Positions 9,134 to 18,674 of a stretch of 64,000 bases of DNA are shown here, one piece after another. The DNA comes from Clostridia bacterium. Lineage in GTDB: Bacteria > Bacillota > DAOUPZ01. Numbering within the stretch: the stretch's first letter is position 1; every line of letters begins with the position of its first letter. A program made the position numbers and the translations under genes. The DNA lies in assembly GCA_030625885.1 (NCBI GenBank), contig DAOUPZ010000016.1:1-64000 (forward strand), read 5' to 3'. Below the pieces are notes generated by a model that was not told the DNA's origin, did not search any database, and worked only from the letters and a program-made list of their open reading frames with translations.

Positions 9134-10063
9134 TTACATGGTTAGTGCCATAATGGCTTTTTGGACATGTAAGCGATTCTCCGCTTCATCAAATACAACG
9201 GAATGCGCTCCTTCTAATACTTCTTCCGTTACTTCTTCGCCGCGATGTGCTGGTAAGCAATGTAAGAATATATAGTCATTGTTTGCTTTTTGTAATAGGG
9301 CCTCATTCACTTGATAAGGTGCAAAAATCTTCATTCGCTCCTTTGCTTCTTCTTCTTGACCCATGCTTGCCCAAACATCGGTATAAATCACATCAGCGCC
9401 TGCTACGGCTTCTTCAGGATCTTTGGTAATAACAATTTTAGAACCTGTTTTTTGCGCATCCGCTTGAGCAGCAGCAACAACGGCTTCATCAGGCATATAC
9501 CCTTCGGGAGCTGCAATACTGACATCCATACCCACTTTTGCACAACCATAGAGTAAAGAGTGTGCCATGTTATTACCATCGCCAATATAAGTAAGTTTCA
9601 AGCCTTTTAATGAGCCTTTTTTCTCCTGTACGGTCAATAAATCCGCTAAAACCTGACAAGGATGCACTAAGTCGGTTAATGCATTTATGACAGGTACATC
9701 CGCATACTGTGCCAGTTCTTCTACTTCCTCCTGAGCAAAAGTACGAATCATAATACCATCTACATAACGGGATAAAACACGTGCTGTATCCGCAACCGTT
9801 TCTCCCCGGCCCATTTGAATATTTTGTGGGCTTAGAAATAACGCATGTCCTCCTAACTGCCACATGCCAACTTCAAAAGAAACGCGCGTACGAGTAGAAG
9901 ATTTTTGAAAAATCATTCCCAGCGTTTTTCCTGCCAAAATAGGATGTGCCTGACCCATTTTCTGTTGTGTTTTTAAGTATTCTGCTATCTTTAATATCTG
10001 AAAAACTTCTTCTTGTGTCAAATCGTGGATGGACAATAAATCTCTGCCTTTCATATTGATCAA
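9134..10063 (-). CDS. argF: ornithine carbamoyltransferase
   Basis: Transfers the carbamoyl group from carbamoyl phosphate to ornithine, giving citrulline. At 309 aa it has the carbamoyl phosphate motif SSTRTRVSFEVG near residue 55, HPCQVLADL in the middle and the ornithine-site motif HCLPAHRGEEV. The TTG at 10063 is the likely start because AAAGGAGG is 8 nt upstream; the next ATG is about 17 nt away. It stands between carB and argG, as expected if carbamoyl phosphate made by CarAB is used directly for arginine. Confidence 0.94.
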   Translation of the reverse strand: MINMKGRDLLSIHDLTQEEVFQILKIAEYLKTQQKMGQAHPILAGKTLGMIFQKSSTRTRVSFEVGMWQLGGHALFLSPQNIQMGRGETVADTARVLSRYVDGIMIRTFAQEEVEELAQYADVPVINALTDLVHPCQVLADLLTVQEKKGSLKGLKLTYIGDGNNMAHSLLYGCAKVGMDVSIAAPEGYMPDEAVVAAAQADAQKTGSKIVITKDPEEAVAGADVIYTDVWASMGQEEEAKERMKIFAPYQVNEALLQKANNDYIFLHCLPAHRGEEVTEEVLEGAHSVVFDEAENRLHVQKAIMALTM

Positions 10064-10136
10064 GACCTTCGCCTCCTTTATTTTAGTGTTATTGGAGAAA
10101 ACTTAAAAAGCGTTCTCCGTTCCCAGTTATCAGTTC

Positions 10137-10300
10137 TCAGGGAGAAATCAAAAGACGAAGAACGAGAAACGTTGAACGAATAACGAAAAAGATTAATAAC
10201 TAAACCTTAAAACAACAGATAACTTCAAATATCTTTTATCGTTACTCGTTATTCGTTCTTCGTTATTCGTTCTTCGTCTTTTAATCTTTTTCTTCCCTCT
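10137..10300. repeat. mosaic intergenic inverted repeat between carB and argF
   Basis: Two arms, about 10150-10196 and 10231-10288, built of the words GAAGAACGA and GAATAACGA on one side and their complements (TCGTTATTCG, TCGTTCTTCG) on the other. The right arm ends in CTTTTAATCTTTTTC. The pair can fold into a long imperfect hairpin on either strand, about 140 nt across. No open reading frame of interest is present. Confidence 0.7.
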
Positions 10301-10313
10301 TTATTCTTCTCTC

Positions 10314-13300
10314 TTATTCTCCGCCAATCATATCAAGTGAAATCGGCTCCAAAATCTCATCACTTTCCTGCTTACTTTTCAATATATCACAAACCACTTG
10401 TGCCGTATCAAGTGAAGTAAAGCTAGGCACACTGTACTCTACTGCCGCACGACGGATTTTAAAGCCATCACGGTGCGGCTCTTTTCCACGTGTAAGCGTA
10501 TTAATTACCATATCAATTTCGCCTTTTTGGATCACATCGATAATGTCTTCTCCTGCCACATCATCCTTACCGATTTTATTCACGACTTCTACAGCCAAAC
10601 CCGCTTCTTGCAGCGCTTTTGCAGTCCCTTCAGTCGCCACAATATTAAAACCGACATCAGCAAATTTTTTAAGAAGAGGAATCGCTTCAGCCTTATCTTT
10701 ATCAGCTACTGTTGCCAGCAAAGTACCACCATCTGGAACATTGTAACCTGCTGCCAACATCGCTTTATAAATGGCTTGGGGGAAATCACGATCCACACCC
10801 ATAACTTCACCGGTCGATTTCATTTCTGGTCCCAAGAAAGTATCTACTTCCGTCAATTTCGCGAAGGAGAAAACAGGCACTTTAACAGCAACAACAGGAA
10901 CTTGCGGCCATAACCCACCTGTATAGCCTTGCTCTTTTAGAGAATCACCCATAATTACTTTTGTAGCTACTCGGACCATCGGAATACCCGTTACCTTGCT
11001 CATAAAAGGCACTGTACGGCTGGAACGAGGATTAACTTCAATAACATAAACATTATCATTATAAACAACATACTGTATATTGATTAACCCTTTAACATTG
11101 AGAGCCAATGCTAACCGTTTAGTATAATCAATTACCATATCCTTAGTCTTTTCACTGATCGTTTGCGTGGGATAAACAGCGATACTATCACCAGAGTGTA
11201 CCCCGGCCCGTTCAATATGTTCCATAATACCTGGAATCAATACATCTGTACCATCACAAATTCCATCTACCTCAACTTCTTTACCCATCAAATATTTATC
11301 TACTAAAACAGGATGTTTGGGTGATGCTTTAACGGCTGTTTTCATATAAGTCATTAATTCGTTTTCATCATAAACAATTTCCATTGCCCGACCACCTAAA
11401 ACATAGGAAGGTCGAACTAATACAGGAAAGCCGATTCTTCTGGCAATTTCCAAAGCACCTTCTGCTGAAGTTGCTGTTTTACCTGCGGGCTTAGGAATAT
11501 TTAACTCATTCAATAATGTATCAAAACGCTCCCTATCTTCTGCCCGATCAATATCGTCTAAGGCTGTACCTAGTATTTCAACACCGTGTTTAGCCAAAGG
11601 TTCAGCTAAATTAATAGCTGTTTGCCCGCCAAACTGTACAATCACGCCTTTCGGCTTTTCTTTATTGATAATATTGAGTACATCTTCTACTATTAAAGGT
11701 TCAAAATATAATTTGTCAGATGTGTCAAAATCAGTAGAAACCGTTTCGGGATTATTATTGACAATAATGGATTCCATGCCTTCATCTTTGAGAGCCCAGG
11801 CAGAATGCACAGAGCAATAATCAAATTCTACCCCTTGCCCAATCCGAATCGGACCGGAACCGATAACCAATGCTTTATCTCGCACTTCCAGCTTCACTTC
11901 ATCTTCCTGTTCATAACTGGAATAACAATAAGGCGTAACGGCTTCAAATTCACCTGCACAAGTATCAACTTTTTTAAACACGGGAATGATTCCCATTTCT
12001 TCTCTTTTTTCGCGCATTTCATCTTCCGTAATCTCCAAAAGCTGCGCCAATTCAATATCAGACAGTCCTATCTTTTTAGCCTGACTAAGCATGGATTGTG
12101 TCAATCCCACAATGCCTGCTTTTTTGATATTTTCCGCTATATTAACGATTCCTTTTAGTTTTTCAACAAAGAAAAGATCAATCCCTGTTAAAGCAACCAT
12201 TTCTTCCACTTTAGCACCGCGCCGTAAAGCCTCAGCCAATGCAAAAAGTCTCTGGTCATCTGGAATTTTTATTTTTTCATTTAACACATCATCAGACCAT
12301 TCTGAAAGTTCCGGTAATACCAAACCATAAACACCAATTTCCAAAGAACGAATGGCCTTAAGAAGAGAACTTTCAAAGCTTCTGCCAATAGACATCACTT
12401 CTCCAGTAGCCTTCATTTGTGTTCCTAAACGACGATCTGCTAATGCAAATTTATCGAATGGCCACCGGGGTACTTTTGATACCACATAATCGATATAGGG
12501 TTCTGAGCACGCATAAGTTTGTCCTGTGATCGGATTTTTGATTTCATCTAAAGTCAAACCAATCGCAATCTTTGCCGATACTTTGGCTATAGGATATCCT
12601 GTTGCTTTAGATGCAAGTGCTGACGAACGACTGACCCGCGGGTTAATTTCAATTAAGTAATATTTCAAGCTTTTAGGATCCAGCGCAAATTGAATATTGC
12701 AGCCACCTTCTACCCCAATAGCACGAATGATTTTAATAGATGATGCATGCAGCATATGACATTCCATGGCTGATAAGGTTTGAGTAGGTGCTACAACAAT
12801 ACTATCTCCTGTATGAATACCGATTGGATCAATATTTTCCATATTACAAATAGCAATACTATTATCGTTACTATCTCTCATCACTTCATATTCTATTTCT
12901 TTCCATCCGGCCACACTTCTTTCAATTAAAACTTGATCTGCCATACTGTATTTTATACCACGCAAAACAATCTCTTTAAGATCCTCATCATTGTGGGCAA
13001 TACCACCCCCACTGCCTCCCATGGTATATGCAGGACGAATAATTACTGGATATCCGGTTTCATTAACAAATTGCTGTGCTTCCTCTAACGTATTGGCAAT
13101 TGTACTTTCCGGAACAGGTTCACCAATTTCCAACATCGTGTTTTTAAACATTTCCCGATCTTCCGCTTTTTTAATCGCTTCTAATGAAGTTCCTAAAAGC
13201 TGAACGTTATATTTTTCCAACACACCGGCTTCATCAAGCTTAATAGCCATATTAAGACCTGTTTGCCCACCCAATGTTGGTAATAACCCATCTGGACGTT

Positions 13301-13541
13301 CCTTTTCAATAATTTTCTCAACAAATTCTAACGTAATGGGCTCTATATAAACTTTATCCGCCATATCCATATCGGTCATAATCGTAGCTGGATTACTATT
13401 AACTAAAACAACATAGATACCTTCTTCCCGCAGTGCTTTACATGCTTGCGTCCCTGCATAATCAAATTCTGCAGCTTGTCCTATAACAATCGGTCCGGAA
13501 CCAATTACTAATACTTTCTTAATACCTTCTTTAACTGGCAT
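10314..13541 (-). CDS. carB: carbamoyl-phosphate synthase, large subunit
   Basis: Makes carbamoyl phosphate from ammonia, bicarbonate and two ATP. At 1075 aa it is full length, with two homologous ATP-grasp halves. Each half begins with a KVLVIGSGP-type motif (residue 9, and about 560) and carries LPTLGGQTG or VQFGGQTA and an EINPR or EVNPR metal site. The C-terminal allosteric MGS-like domain starts near residue 930. All the large-subunit motifs I checked look intact, in contrast to its glutaminase partner. The start follows AAGGGGGG. It is coupled to carA with a 16-nt gap and lies inside the arginine train. Confidence 0.95.
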   Translation of the reverse strand: MPVKEGIKKVLVIGSGPIVIGQAAEFDYAGTQACKALREEGIYVVLVNSNPATIMTDMDMADKVYIEPITLEFVEKIIEKERPDGLLPTLGGQTGLNMAIKLDEAGVLEKYNVQLLGTSLEAIKKAEDREMFKNTMLEIGEPVPESTIANTLEEAQQFVNETGYPVIIRPAYTMGGSGGGIAHNDEDLKEIVLRGIKYSMADQVLIERSVAGWKEIEYEVMRDSNDNSIAICNMENIDPIGIHTGDSIVVAPTQTLSAMECHMLHASSIKIIRAIGVEGGCNIQFALDPKSLKYYLIEINPRVSRSSALASKATGYPIAKVSAKIAIGLTLDEIKNPITGQTYACSEPYIDYVVSKVPRWPFDKFALADRRLGTQMKATGEVMSIGRSFESSLLKAIRSLEIGVYGLVLPELSEWSDDVLNEKIKIPDDQRLFALAEALRRGAKVEEMVALTGIDLFFVEKLKGIVNIAENIKKAGIVGLTQSMLSQAKKIGLSDIELAQLLEITEDEMREKREEMGIIPVFKKVDTCAGEFEAVTPYCYSSYEQEDEVKLEVRDKALVIGSGPIRIGQGVEFDYCSVHSAWALKDEGMESIIVNNNPETVSTDFDTSDKLYFEPLIVEDVLNIINKEKPKGVIVQFGGQTAINLAEPLAKHGVEILGTALDDIDRAEDRERFDTLLNELNIPKPAGKTATSAEGALEIARRIGFPVLVRPSYVLGGRAMEIVYDENELMTYMKTAVKASPKHPVLVDKYLMGKEVEVDGICDGTDVLIPGIMEHIERAGVHSGDSIAVYPTQTISEKTKDMVIDYTKRLALALNVKGLINIQYVVYNDNVYVIEVNPRSSRTVPFMSKVTGIPMVRVATKVIMGDSLKEQGYTGGLWPQVPVVAVKVPVFSFAKLTEVDTFLGPEMKSTGEVMGVDRDFPQAIYKAMLAAGYNVPDGGTLLATVADKDKAEAIPLLKKFADVGFNIVATEGTAKALQEAGLAVEVVNKIGKDDVAGEDIIDVIQKGEIDMVINTLTRGKEPHRDGFKIRRAAVEYSVPSFTSLDTAQVVCDILKSKQESDEILEPISLDMIGGE

Positions 13542-13557
13542 ACATTTCCCCCCTTAT

Positions 13558-14673
13558 CTAGTTATTCTGCTTGATTGCTTCTACAAATGCATCGAAAAAT
13601 GGTGCTGCATCCGGTAATAGTGGTATGAGTTCTTCCACTGCCGGCAGGACACCTGGATTGTATTGCAGCGTATAAATCGGCGCTTCTTCATGCATTATCG
13701 CTTCTATACAATGATCTGTAAGACTGCGCTGCGCCACTTTTAATCCCGTACCAGCAATAGATGCTTCATCAACTGCATAACCGTGATTTTGGGCTACAAT
13801 ATGAATTTTGCCTGTCATCAAATCTTTAATGGGCAAATTGGCACCCCGATGACCATATTTTAGTTTTTCAATTTTCCCGCCTAAGGCAAGGGCAATCAAC
13901 TGGTGTCCCAGTCCATTACTGTAGAGCGGTATCTTCTTTTCAATTGACAGATCAATTAATGATTTAATGGTAGAAAGCACATAATCTACATCACGTGGGT
14001 CACCCGGCCCATCGGATAAAAATATCCCCTGAGGTTCATATGATAATATTTCATCTATCCCTGTCCAAAATGGTAGAATGGTTACATCACATCCCTTGCT
14101 ATTTAAGGTATGCACCGTGCTTTTACGATGTCCAAAATCAAGCATAACGACACGGTAATCAGGTCCTGGCATATGAACTGAATAATTGGTACCAACCAAA
14201 CGACATAGATCCTGTCCCGATAAATCGGGTAAACGTTTCGCTTTCTGAACCAATTGATTGGAATCACGGTCGGGAATCGTGGTAATAACACCTTTCATCG
14301 TACCTGAATTACGGAGTCGTCTTGTTAGTGCTCTGGTATCAATACCTTCTATACCAATAATATTGTTATCAATCAGATGTTGTTCTAATTCTTCCATGGC
14401 ACGCCAGTTACTAGATTGACGGCTAATTTCTTTAACAATCAGTCCACGTGCATGTGAATGATGTGATTCAAAGTCTTCTTTGGTAATACCATAATTACCA
14501 ATCAGTGGATACGTCAGCATAATAATTTGTCCATAATATGAAGGGTCCGTTAATATTTCCTGATATCCTGTCATACTGGTATTGAAAATAACCTCTCCAC
14601 CACTCTCACCCGTTGCACCAAAAGCTTCCCCTTCAAATATTGTTCCATCCTCTAATGCCAAAATTGCTTTCAT
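13558..14673 (-). CDS. carA: carbamoyl-phosphate synthase small subunit, glutaminase triad lost
   Basis: A 371-aa homologue of CarA, which normally hydrolyses glutamine and channels ammonia to CarB. The N-terminal CarA domain (residues 1-150) and a class I amidotransferase fold follow the family, with SDGPGDP near 220 and GLGHQLIALALGGK. However, the nucleophile position in the GICLGHQ motif reads SNGLGHQ, so Cys is replaced by Gly254 (codon at 13912-13914). The HPE motif reads NPG, so His is replaced by Asn339 and Glu by Gly341. All three catalytic residues are therefore absent, while length and frame are intact. I infer a structural, non-hydrolysing subunit with CarB fed by free ammonia. 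The amidotransferase domains of CbiA and CobQ in this window keep their Cys. Confidence 0.9.
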   Translation of the reverse strand: MKAILALEDGTIFEGEAFGATGESGGEVIFNTSMTGYQEILTDPSYYGQIIMLTYPLIGNYGITKEDFESHHSHARGLIVKEISRQSSNWRAMEELEQHLIDNNIIGIEGIDTRALTRRLRNSGTMKGVITTIPDRDSNQLVQKAKRLPDLSGQDLCRLVGTNYSVHMPGPDYRVVMLDFGHRKSTVHTLNSKGCDVTILPFWTGIDEILSYEPQGIFLSDGPGDPRDVDYVLSTIKSLIDLSIEKKIPLYSNGLGHQLIALALGGKIEKLKYGHRGANLPIKDLMTGKIHIVAQNHGYAVDEASIAGTGLKVAQRSLTDHCIEAIMHEEAPIYTLQYNPGVLPAVEELIPLLPDAAPFFDAFVEAIKQNN

Positions 14674-14689
14674 CTTAAACCCCCTTTGC

Positions 14690-15045
14690 TGCCTGCGGCA
14701 GAATTCAAAATTAAAAATTTAAAATTTACAATAAAAAGACCTATTAAATTACCTTTTAGTTCAAATTTTAAATTGCGTACAGGGGACATACCTCGCTCTG
14801 GGGACACACCATTCGTACCTCATGGAATGTCCCCAAATGTCCGCTTGCACTGCTCGCTTGTGGTAAGTGGTAAGTAGGAAAAAGCCACTTACTACTTACC
14901 ACTTACATTTTTTGTTTTTTAATCTTTCCCTACTTGCTGCTTTTATTCTTTTAACTGTCAATTGTCAACTGTCAATTGTCAACTAATCTTTTGTCTTTCC
15001 CTACCTGCTACCTGCTTACTCCTACCTGCTGCAGCCTACGGCTGC
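14690..15045. repeat. mosaic intergenic element between argB and carA
   Basis: No gene is visible. From left to right it has the palindrome TGCCTGCGGCA (14690-14700), AT-rich words, a REP-like hairpin (14799-14835), and an inverted pair of GGTAAGTGGTAAGTAGG (14862-14878) with its near-complement (14885-14906). Then come TTTTTAATCTTTCCC, tandem CAATTGTCAACTGT words (about 14952-14982), CTACCTGCTACCTGC words (about 15001-15030) and the palindrome GCAGCCTACGGCTGC (15031-15045), which touches the argB stop codon. Confidence 0.65.
14799..14835. repeat. REP-like 37-bp hairpin repeat, copy 2
   Basis: TGGGGACACACCA to TGTCCCCA, with an 8-bp perfect terminal stem. Same length as the copy at 144-180 with about 33 of 37 positions identical. 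A partial AGGGGACATACCTCG sits just before it. Confidence 0.55.
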
Positions 15046-15046
15046 A

Positions 15047-15898
15047 TTAAGGCATCACCATAGTTCCGATCCCTTTATTTGTGAAGATTTCCAGAAGGAT
15101 GGCATGGGGTATACGCCCGTCAAGAATATGGGTTCTCTTTACACCATGATGCAAAGCATTAATACAGGCTTCAACTTTTGGAATCATGCCTTTATTGATA
15201 CTCCCATCTCTAATCAAACTTTCTGCTTGATTAATCTCTAAAATAGATATTAATGATTTTTCATCTTTCGAATCTGCCATGATCCCTTTTACGTCAGTTA
15301 GCATGATTAGTTTACTGGCTTTAAGTGCTGCCGCTAGTTCACCTGCTACCGAATCTGCGTTAATATTAAAGCTCTCTCCGTTAGATCCAGCACCAATAGG
15401 CGAAATAACAGGTATATATCCTTCGTTAGCTAATTGATGAATTATATCCGGATTAATCTCTTTGATGTCCCCAACAAATCCCAACTGAGGGTCACGCTGC
15501 TGAGCCATCAACATTTTCCCGTCTTTGCCGCTCAATCCCACCGCTTTGCCTCCATGCTGGTTGATCATGGATACAATTTCTTTATTAATCTTCCCCATTA
15601 ATATCATTTCAACCACATCCATCGTTTCCTGATCGGTAACCCGCAGTCCATTGATAAACTGAGATTTAATATCCAATCGTTCTAACATGGCATTGATGCG
15701 AGGCCCGCCACCATGAACAACGACGGGGTTTATACCAACATATTTCATTAAAATTAGATCAAGCATTAATGATTTTTTCAATGTTTCATCAACCATGGCA
15801 TGTCCACCATATTTAATAACAATGGTTTTTCCAGAAAATTTCTGAATATAGGGTAAAGCTTCCATTAAGGTATTGGCTTTTTCGATTAAGTCATTCAT
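15047..15898 (-). CDS. argB: acetylglutamate kinase
   Basis: Phosphorylates N-acetylglutamate, the second committed step to ornithine. At 283 aa it is full length. Motifs of the amino acid kinase fold are visible: [10 protein letters not shown] near residue 25, [13 protein letters not shown], and [14 protein letters not shown] at the nucleotide site. The start at 15898 follows AAGGAG; an earlier in-frame ATG overlaps the end of argJ and lacks a ribosome site. The hairpin GCAGCCTACGGCTGC lies directly after the stop codon. In argJ-type pathways this kinase is often feedback-inhibited by arginine, but I cannot read that here. Confidence 0.95.
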   Translation of the reverse strand: MNDLIEKANTLMEALPYIQKFSGKTIVIKYGGHAMVDETLKKSLMLDLILMKYVGINPVVVHGGGPRINAMLERLDIKSQFINGLRVTDQETMDVVEMILMGKINKEIVSMINQHGGKAVGLSGKDGKMLMAQQRDPQLGFVGDIKEINPDIIHQLANEGYIPVISPIGAGSNGESFNINADSVAGELAAALKASKLIMLTDVKGIMADSKDEKSLISILEINQAESLIRDGSINKGMIPKVEACINALHHGVKRTHILDGRIPHAILLEIFTNKGIGTMVMP

Positions 15899-15911
15899 GT
15901 TGAACGTCTCC

Positions 15912-17120
15912 TTAAGTATGATATTCACCGTTTATTTTCACATAGTCATAGGAAAGATCACATGTCCACACCGTTGCAGTTGCATCTCCCATGTTCAAAG
16001 CAATAGAAAGAATGATTTCTTTATTTTTCAAATGTTCTTTAAGCCGTTTTTCATCAAAATTAATGCCTATTCCTTTCTTTACAACAGCCTCTCCACCAAT
16101 AAAGATGTCAATCTTTTCTTCTCTAATATCAGCTCCAGAATAGCCTAGCGCTGCCATAATCCTTCCCCAGTTCGGATCTTCGCCGAACATCGCTGTTTTT
16201 ACCAAGTTAGAAGCTGCTACCGCAAAACCTGCTTTTTTAGCATGCTCAAAGGTTCCTGCTCCCACAATTTCTACTGTAACAAGTTTTGTAGCACCTTCCC
16301 CATCTCGCACAATTGCTTTGGCTAGGTAAACACATACCTTTGTCAACGCCTTTTGGAATAATTCCAACTCTGGCCCTTCTACAATAACTTCTTGGTTTTC
16401 TGCCATTCCATTCGCTAAAACAAACACGGTATCGTTTGTACTTGTATCACCATCAACAGTAATCATATTAAAGGAATGATCGACTGATTTTTTTAACGCA
16501 TCATTTAGCAATTTACCATCAATTGCAATATCAGTTGTAATAAAGCCCAGCATAGTTGCCATGTTAGGATGAATCATCCCAGAACCCTTGGACGCCCCGC
16601 CCACAGTTACTTTTTTACCGTTGATTTTAAAAGTCACTGCTATTTGTTTGGTAAACGTATCCGTTGTCATCATGGCTTCCGCAAAATCATCATTGCCGCT
16701 GGGTGAGAGTAATGATGGCAATTGTTGAAATCCTTTTGTAATGAGGTCCATTGGGAGTGGAATCCCAATAATACCTGTTGAAGCGACTAAAATATGATTA
16801 GACGCACAATCTATGCCCTTTGCTGCCAAATCAGCTAATGTCTTAGCATCTTTTAACCCTTGCTGCCCTATACAAGCATTAGCATTGCCGCTATTAACTA
16901 AAATACCCTGAGCAAAACCATCAGCAATGTGTTCTTTACTAACTTGTACCGGTGCAGCCGCCGTTTTGCTTTGCGTAAAAACAGCAGCTGCCTTAGCCAG
17001 CACTTCTGACTTGATCATACCTAAATCATTTCTTTCTGATTTTACACCCGTATAAACCCCACCAGCTACAAATCCTTTAGCAGCTGTAACACCACCGTCG
17101 ATTATTTGTATATTGTTCAT
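15912..17120 (-). CDS. argJ: glutamate N-acetyltransferase / amino-acid acetyltransferase
   Basis: Recycles the acetyl group from N-acetylornithine to glutamate and may also acetylate glutamate from acetyl-CoA. It is 402 aa, an Ntn-type fold made as one chain that cleaves itself before the nucleophilic threonine, here in [10 protein letters not shown]. Other family motifs are [19 protein letters not shown] and the C-terminal [10 protein letters not shown] and [11 protein letters not shown]. The start follows AGGGAGG. It lies 14 nt before argB. Since no argA or argE is seen, a cyclic pathway through ArgJ is implied. Confidence 0.95.
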   Translation of the reverse strand: MNNIQIIDGGVTAAKGFVAGGVYTGVKSERNDLGMIKSEVLAKAAAVFTQSKTAAAPVQVSKEHIADGFAQGILVNSGNANACIGQQGLKDAKTLADLAAKGIDCASNHILVASTGIIGIPLPMDLITKGFQQLPSLLSPSGNDDFAEAMMTTDTFTKQIAVTFKINGKKVTVGGASKGSGMIHPNMATMLGFITTDIAIDGKLLNDALKKSVDHSFNMITVDGDTSTNDTVFVLANGMAENQEVIVEGPELELFQKALTKVCVYLAKAIVRDGEGATKLVTVEIVGAGTFEHAKKAGFAVAASNLVKTAMFGEDPNWGRIMAALGYSGADIREEKIDIFIGGEAVVKKGIGINFDEKRLKEHLKNKEIILSIALNMGDATATVWTCDLSYDYVKINGEYHT

Positions 17121-17176
17121 AACTCATTTCCTCCCTTGAAAGTCATGTCTTGAAGCATAGTTACTACGTACCTAAT

Positions 17177-17345
17177 GGCAGGTAGCTCGCTCCCTCCGGT
17201 CACTGTAGCAGGTAGCAGGTAGGCCTTAATTTGATATTTTCTACTCTTTTAATATAGTTATTCATTAAACTTTTTTTATTCTTTTAATCTTCAATTTCTT
17301 TTATCTTTTCCTACCTGATACCTGCTGGTTGCTACCTGCTTATAT
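17177..17345. repeat. mosaic intergenic inverted repeat between argC and argJ
   Basis: Left arm GGCAGGTAGC and TAGCAGGTAGCAGGTAGG (about 17177-17223). Right arm CCTACCTGATACCTGC and TTGCTACCTGCTT (about 17310-17341). The arms are complementary. Between them lie CTTTTAATCTTCAATTTC and ATCTTTTCC words found in the sister elements. No gene is visible. Confidence 0.65.
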
Positions 17346-17387
17346 CTACCTAACATTAAATCTTAAAAGTTCTAATTACAACAACTA

Positions 17388-18425
17388 TTACGGATAAAGT
17401 CCGGGCATCTTCAATCCCATATTCTCTGGCAATCCAAACATTAAATTCATATTCTGTACGGCTTGTCCTGAAGCCCCTTTGACTAAATTGTCTATTGCTG
17501 AAACAACAATCACCCGCTTCGTACGAGAGTCTACGGTCATACCAATATCACAATAATTAGAACCTCTTACGTATTTGGTTTCGGGCATTTTTCCAATCGG
17601 CAATATTCTTACAAATTCTTCTTGTTGATAAAAATCTTGATAATATTGATGAATGCTTTCTAAATTGGCATCTTTATTCAAGTTCGCATATAGAGTGCTT
17701 AAAATCCCGCGATTCATAGGAACCAAATGAGGCGTAAAAGTAATAATGACTTCCTCACTCGCAATATCACTTAGTTGTTCTTCAATTTCTGCCGTATGTC
17801 TATGGGCTGCTACCTTATAAGCTTTGATGCTTTCATTACACGAAATATAATGTGACCCTTCTGAAGGACTGCATCCAGCACCAGATACCCCCGATTTAGA
17901 ATCAGCAATGATACTATTAACATCAATCCATTTGTTTCTAAGTAATGGTGCCAATGCTAAAATAATGCTCGTCGGATAACAACCGGGATTCCCTACAAGA
18001 TTGGATTGCTTAACGGTATCCCGATGGAGCTCAGGTAATCCATATACTGTTTTATCTAACAAATTTGGGCTTTGATGAATATTATACCATTTTTCATAAG
18101 CAGTTAAATTTTTAAAGCGATAATCTGCTCCTAGATCTATCACTTTTATACCTTTTGCTAATAAATCAGGAACAACTTCCATAGATACACCATGAGGTAA
18201 AGCAGTAAAAACAACATCAACTTTTGAAGCCATACCCTCTATATCCAGTTTTTCCACTTTTGATTTTATCATTCCCCTAAAATTAGGATATATTTCTGCT
18301 AATTCTTCATCCAATCGATCTTTAGCACTTAAAGCTACGAGTTGTGCTTCATCGTGACACAATAATATTCGAACCAATTCACATCCTGTATAACCGGTTG
18401 CCCCAATAATCCCAACTTTAATCAT
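17388..18425 (-). CDS. argC: N-acetyl-gamma-glutamyl-phosphate reductase
   Basis: NADPH-dependent reduction of N-acetylglutamyl phosphate to the semialdehyde. At 345 aa, it has an N-terminal Rossmann motif GIIGATGYTGCELVR and the active-site cysteine in VGNPGCYPTS, with GVSGAGCSPSEGSHY and AHRHTAEIEEQL downstream. The start follows GAGGTGATAAT. As first gene of the arg train it sits directly behind the promoter and two ARG-box-like sites. Confidence 0.95.
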   Translation of the reverse strand: MIKVGIIGATGYTGCELVRILLCHDEAQLVALSAKDRLDEELAEIYPNFRGMIKSKVEKLDIEGMASKVDVVFTALPHGVSMEVVPDLLAKGIKVIDLGADYRFKNLTAYEKWYNIHQSPNLLDKTVYGLPELHRDTVKQSNLVGNPGCYPTSIILALAPLLRNKWIDVNSIIADSKSGVSGAGCSPSEGSHYISCNESIKAYKVAAHRHTAEIEEQLSDIASEEVIITFTPHLVPMNRGILSTLYANLNKDANLESIHQYYQDFYQQEEFVRILPIGKMPETKYVRGSNYCDIGMTVDSRTKRVIVVSAIDNLVKGASGQAVQNMNLMFGLPENMGLKMPGLYP

Positions 18426-18469
18426 ATTATCACCTCTTCTTAGTTAATTGAAATATTTATTCTATTTTA

Positions 18470-18526
18470 ATGAATATTTATGCACTAATTTGCAAAAAAA
18501 TAGGATTAATATGCATAAATATTCTA
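18470..18526 (-). promoter_or_regulatory. two ARG-box-like operators before argC
   Basis: TGAATATTTATGCA (18471-18484) and its inverted near-copy TGCATAAATATTC (18512-18524) share the 13-mer GAATATTTATGCA, about 41 bp apart centre to centre, i.e. four helical turns. They resemble the ArgR/AhrC consensus TGAATAAAAATNCA. They lie downstream of the promoter, where a bound repressor hexamer would block transcription. No argR gene is in the window. Confidence 0.75.
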
Positions 18527-18544
18527 ATAAAAACGCTTTGTAAT

Positions 18545-18573
18545 AGTATAACATACACAGTAAAATTTGACAA
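18545..18573 (-). promoter_or_regulatory. promoter of the arginine operon
   Basis: On the minus strand TTGTCA (18568-18573), a 17-nt spacer and TATACT (18545-18550), upstream of argC and of the two ARG-box-like sites. Confidence 0.8.
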
Positions 18574-18645
18574 TAAAATTAACAATAAAAATTGACAATG
18601 CTACTATCAATTGACAGTCAAAACCCTATGCTTTCTACCTCCATA

Positions 18646-18669
18646 AAAAAACAGCTCCAGGCTGTTTTT
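18646..18669 (-). terminator. terminator of the diguanylate cyclase gene
   Basis: AAAAACAGC / GCTGTTTTT hairpin with a U-run on the minus strand, 6 nt after the stop codon. Confidence 0.85.
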
Positions 18670-18674
18670 AATGG

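Noticed and set aside
10137-10300. Possible CRISPR array from the repeated AACGAATAACG words
   Set aside because: There are no regular repeats with spacers of constant length, no cas genes, and the words degenerate continuously in an inverted arrangement.
10473-12330. Long plus-strand open frames opposite carB (for example 10473-10913 and 11805-12158)
   Set aside because: They mirror the coding bias of carB on the other strand, lack ribosome sites and have compositions typical of antisense shadows.
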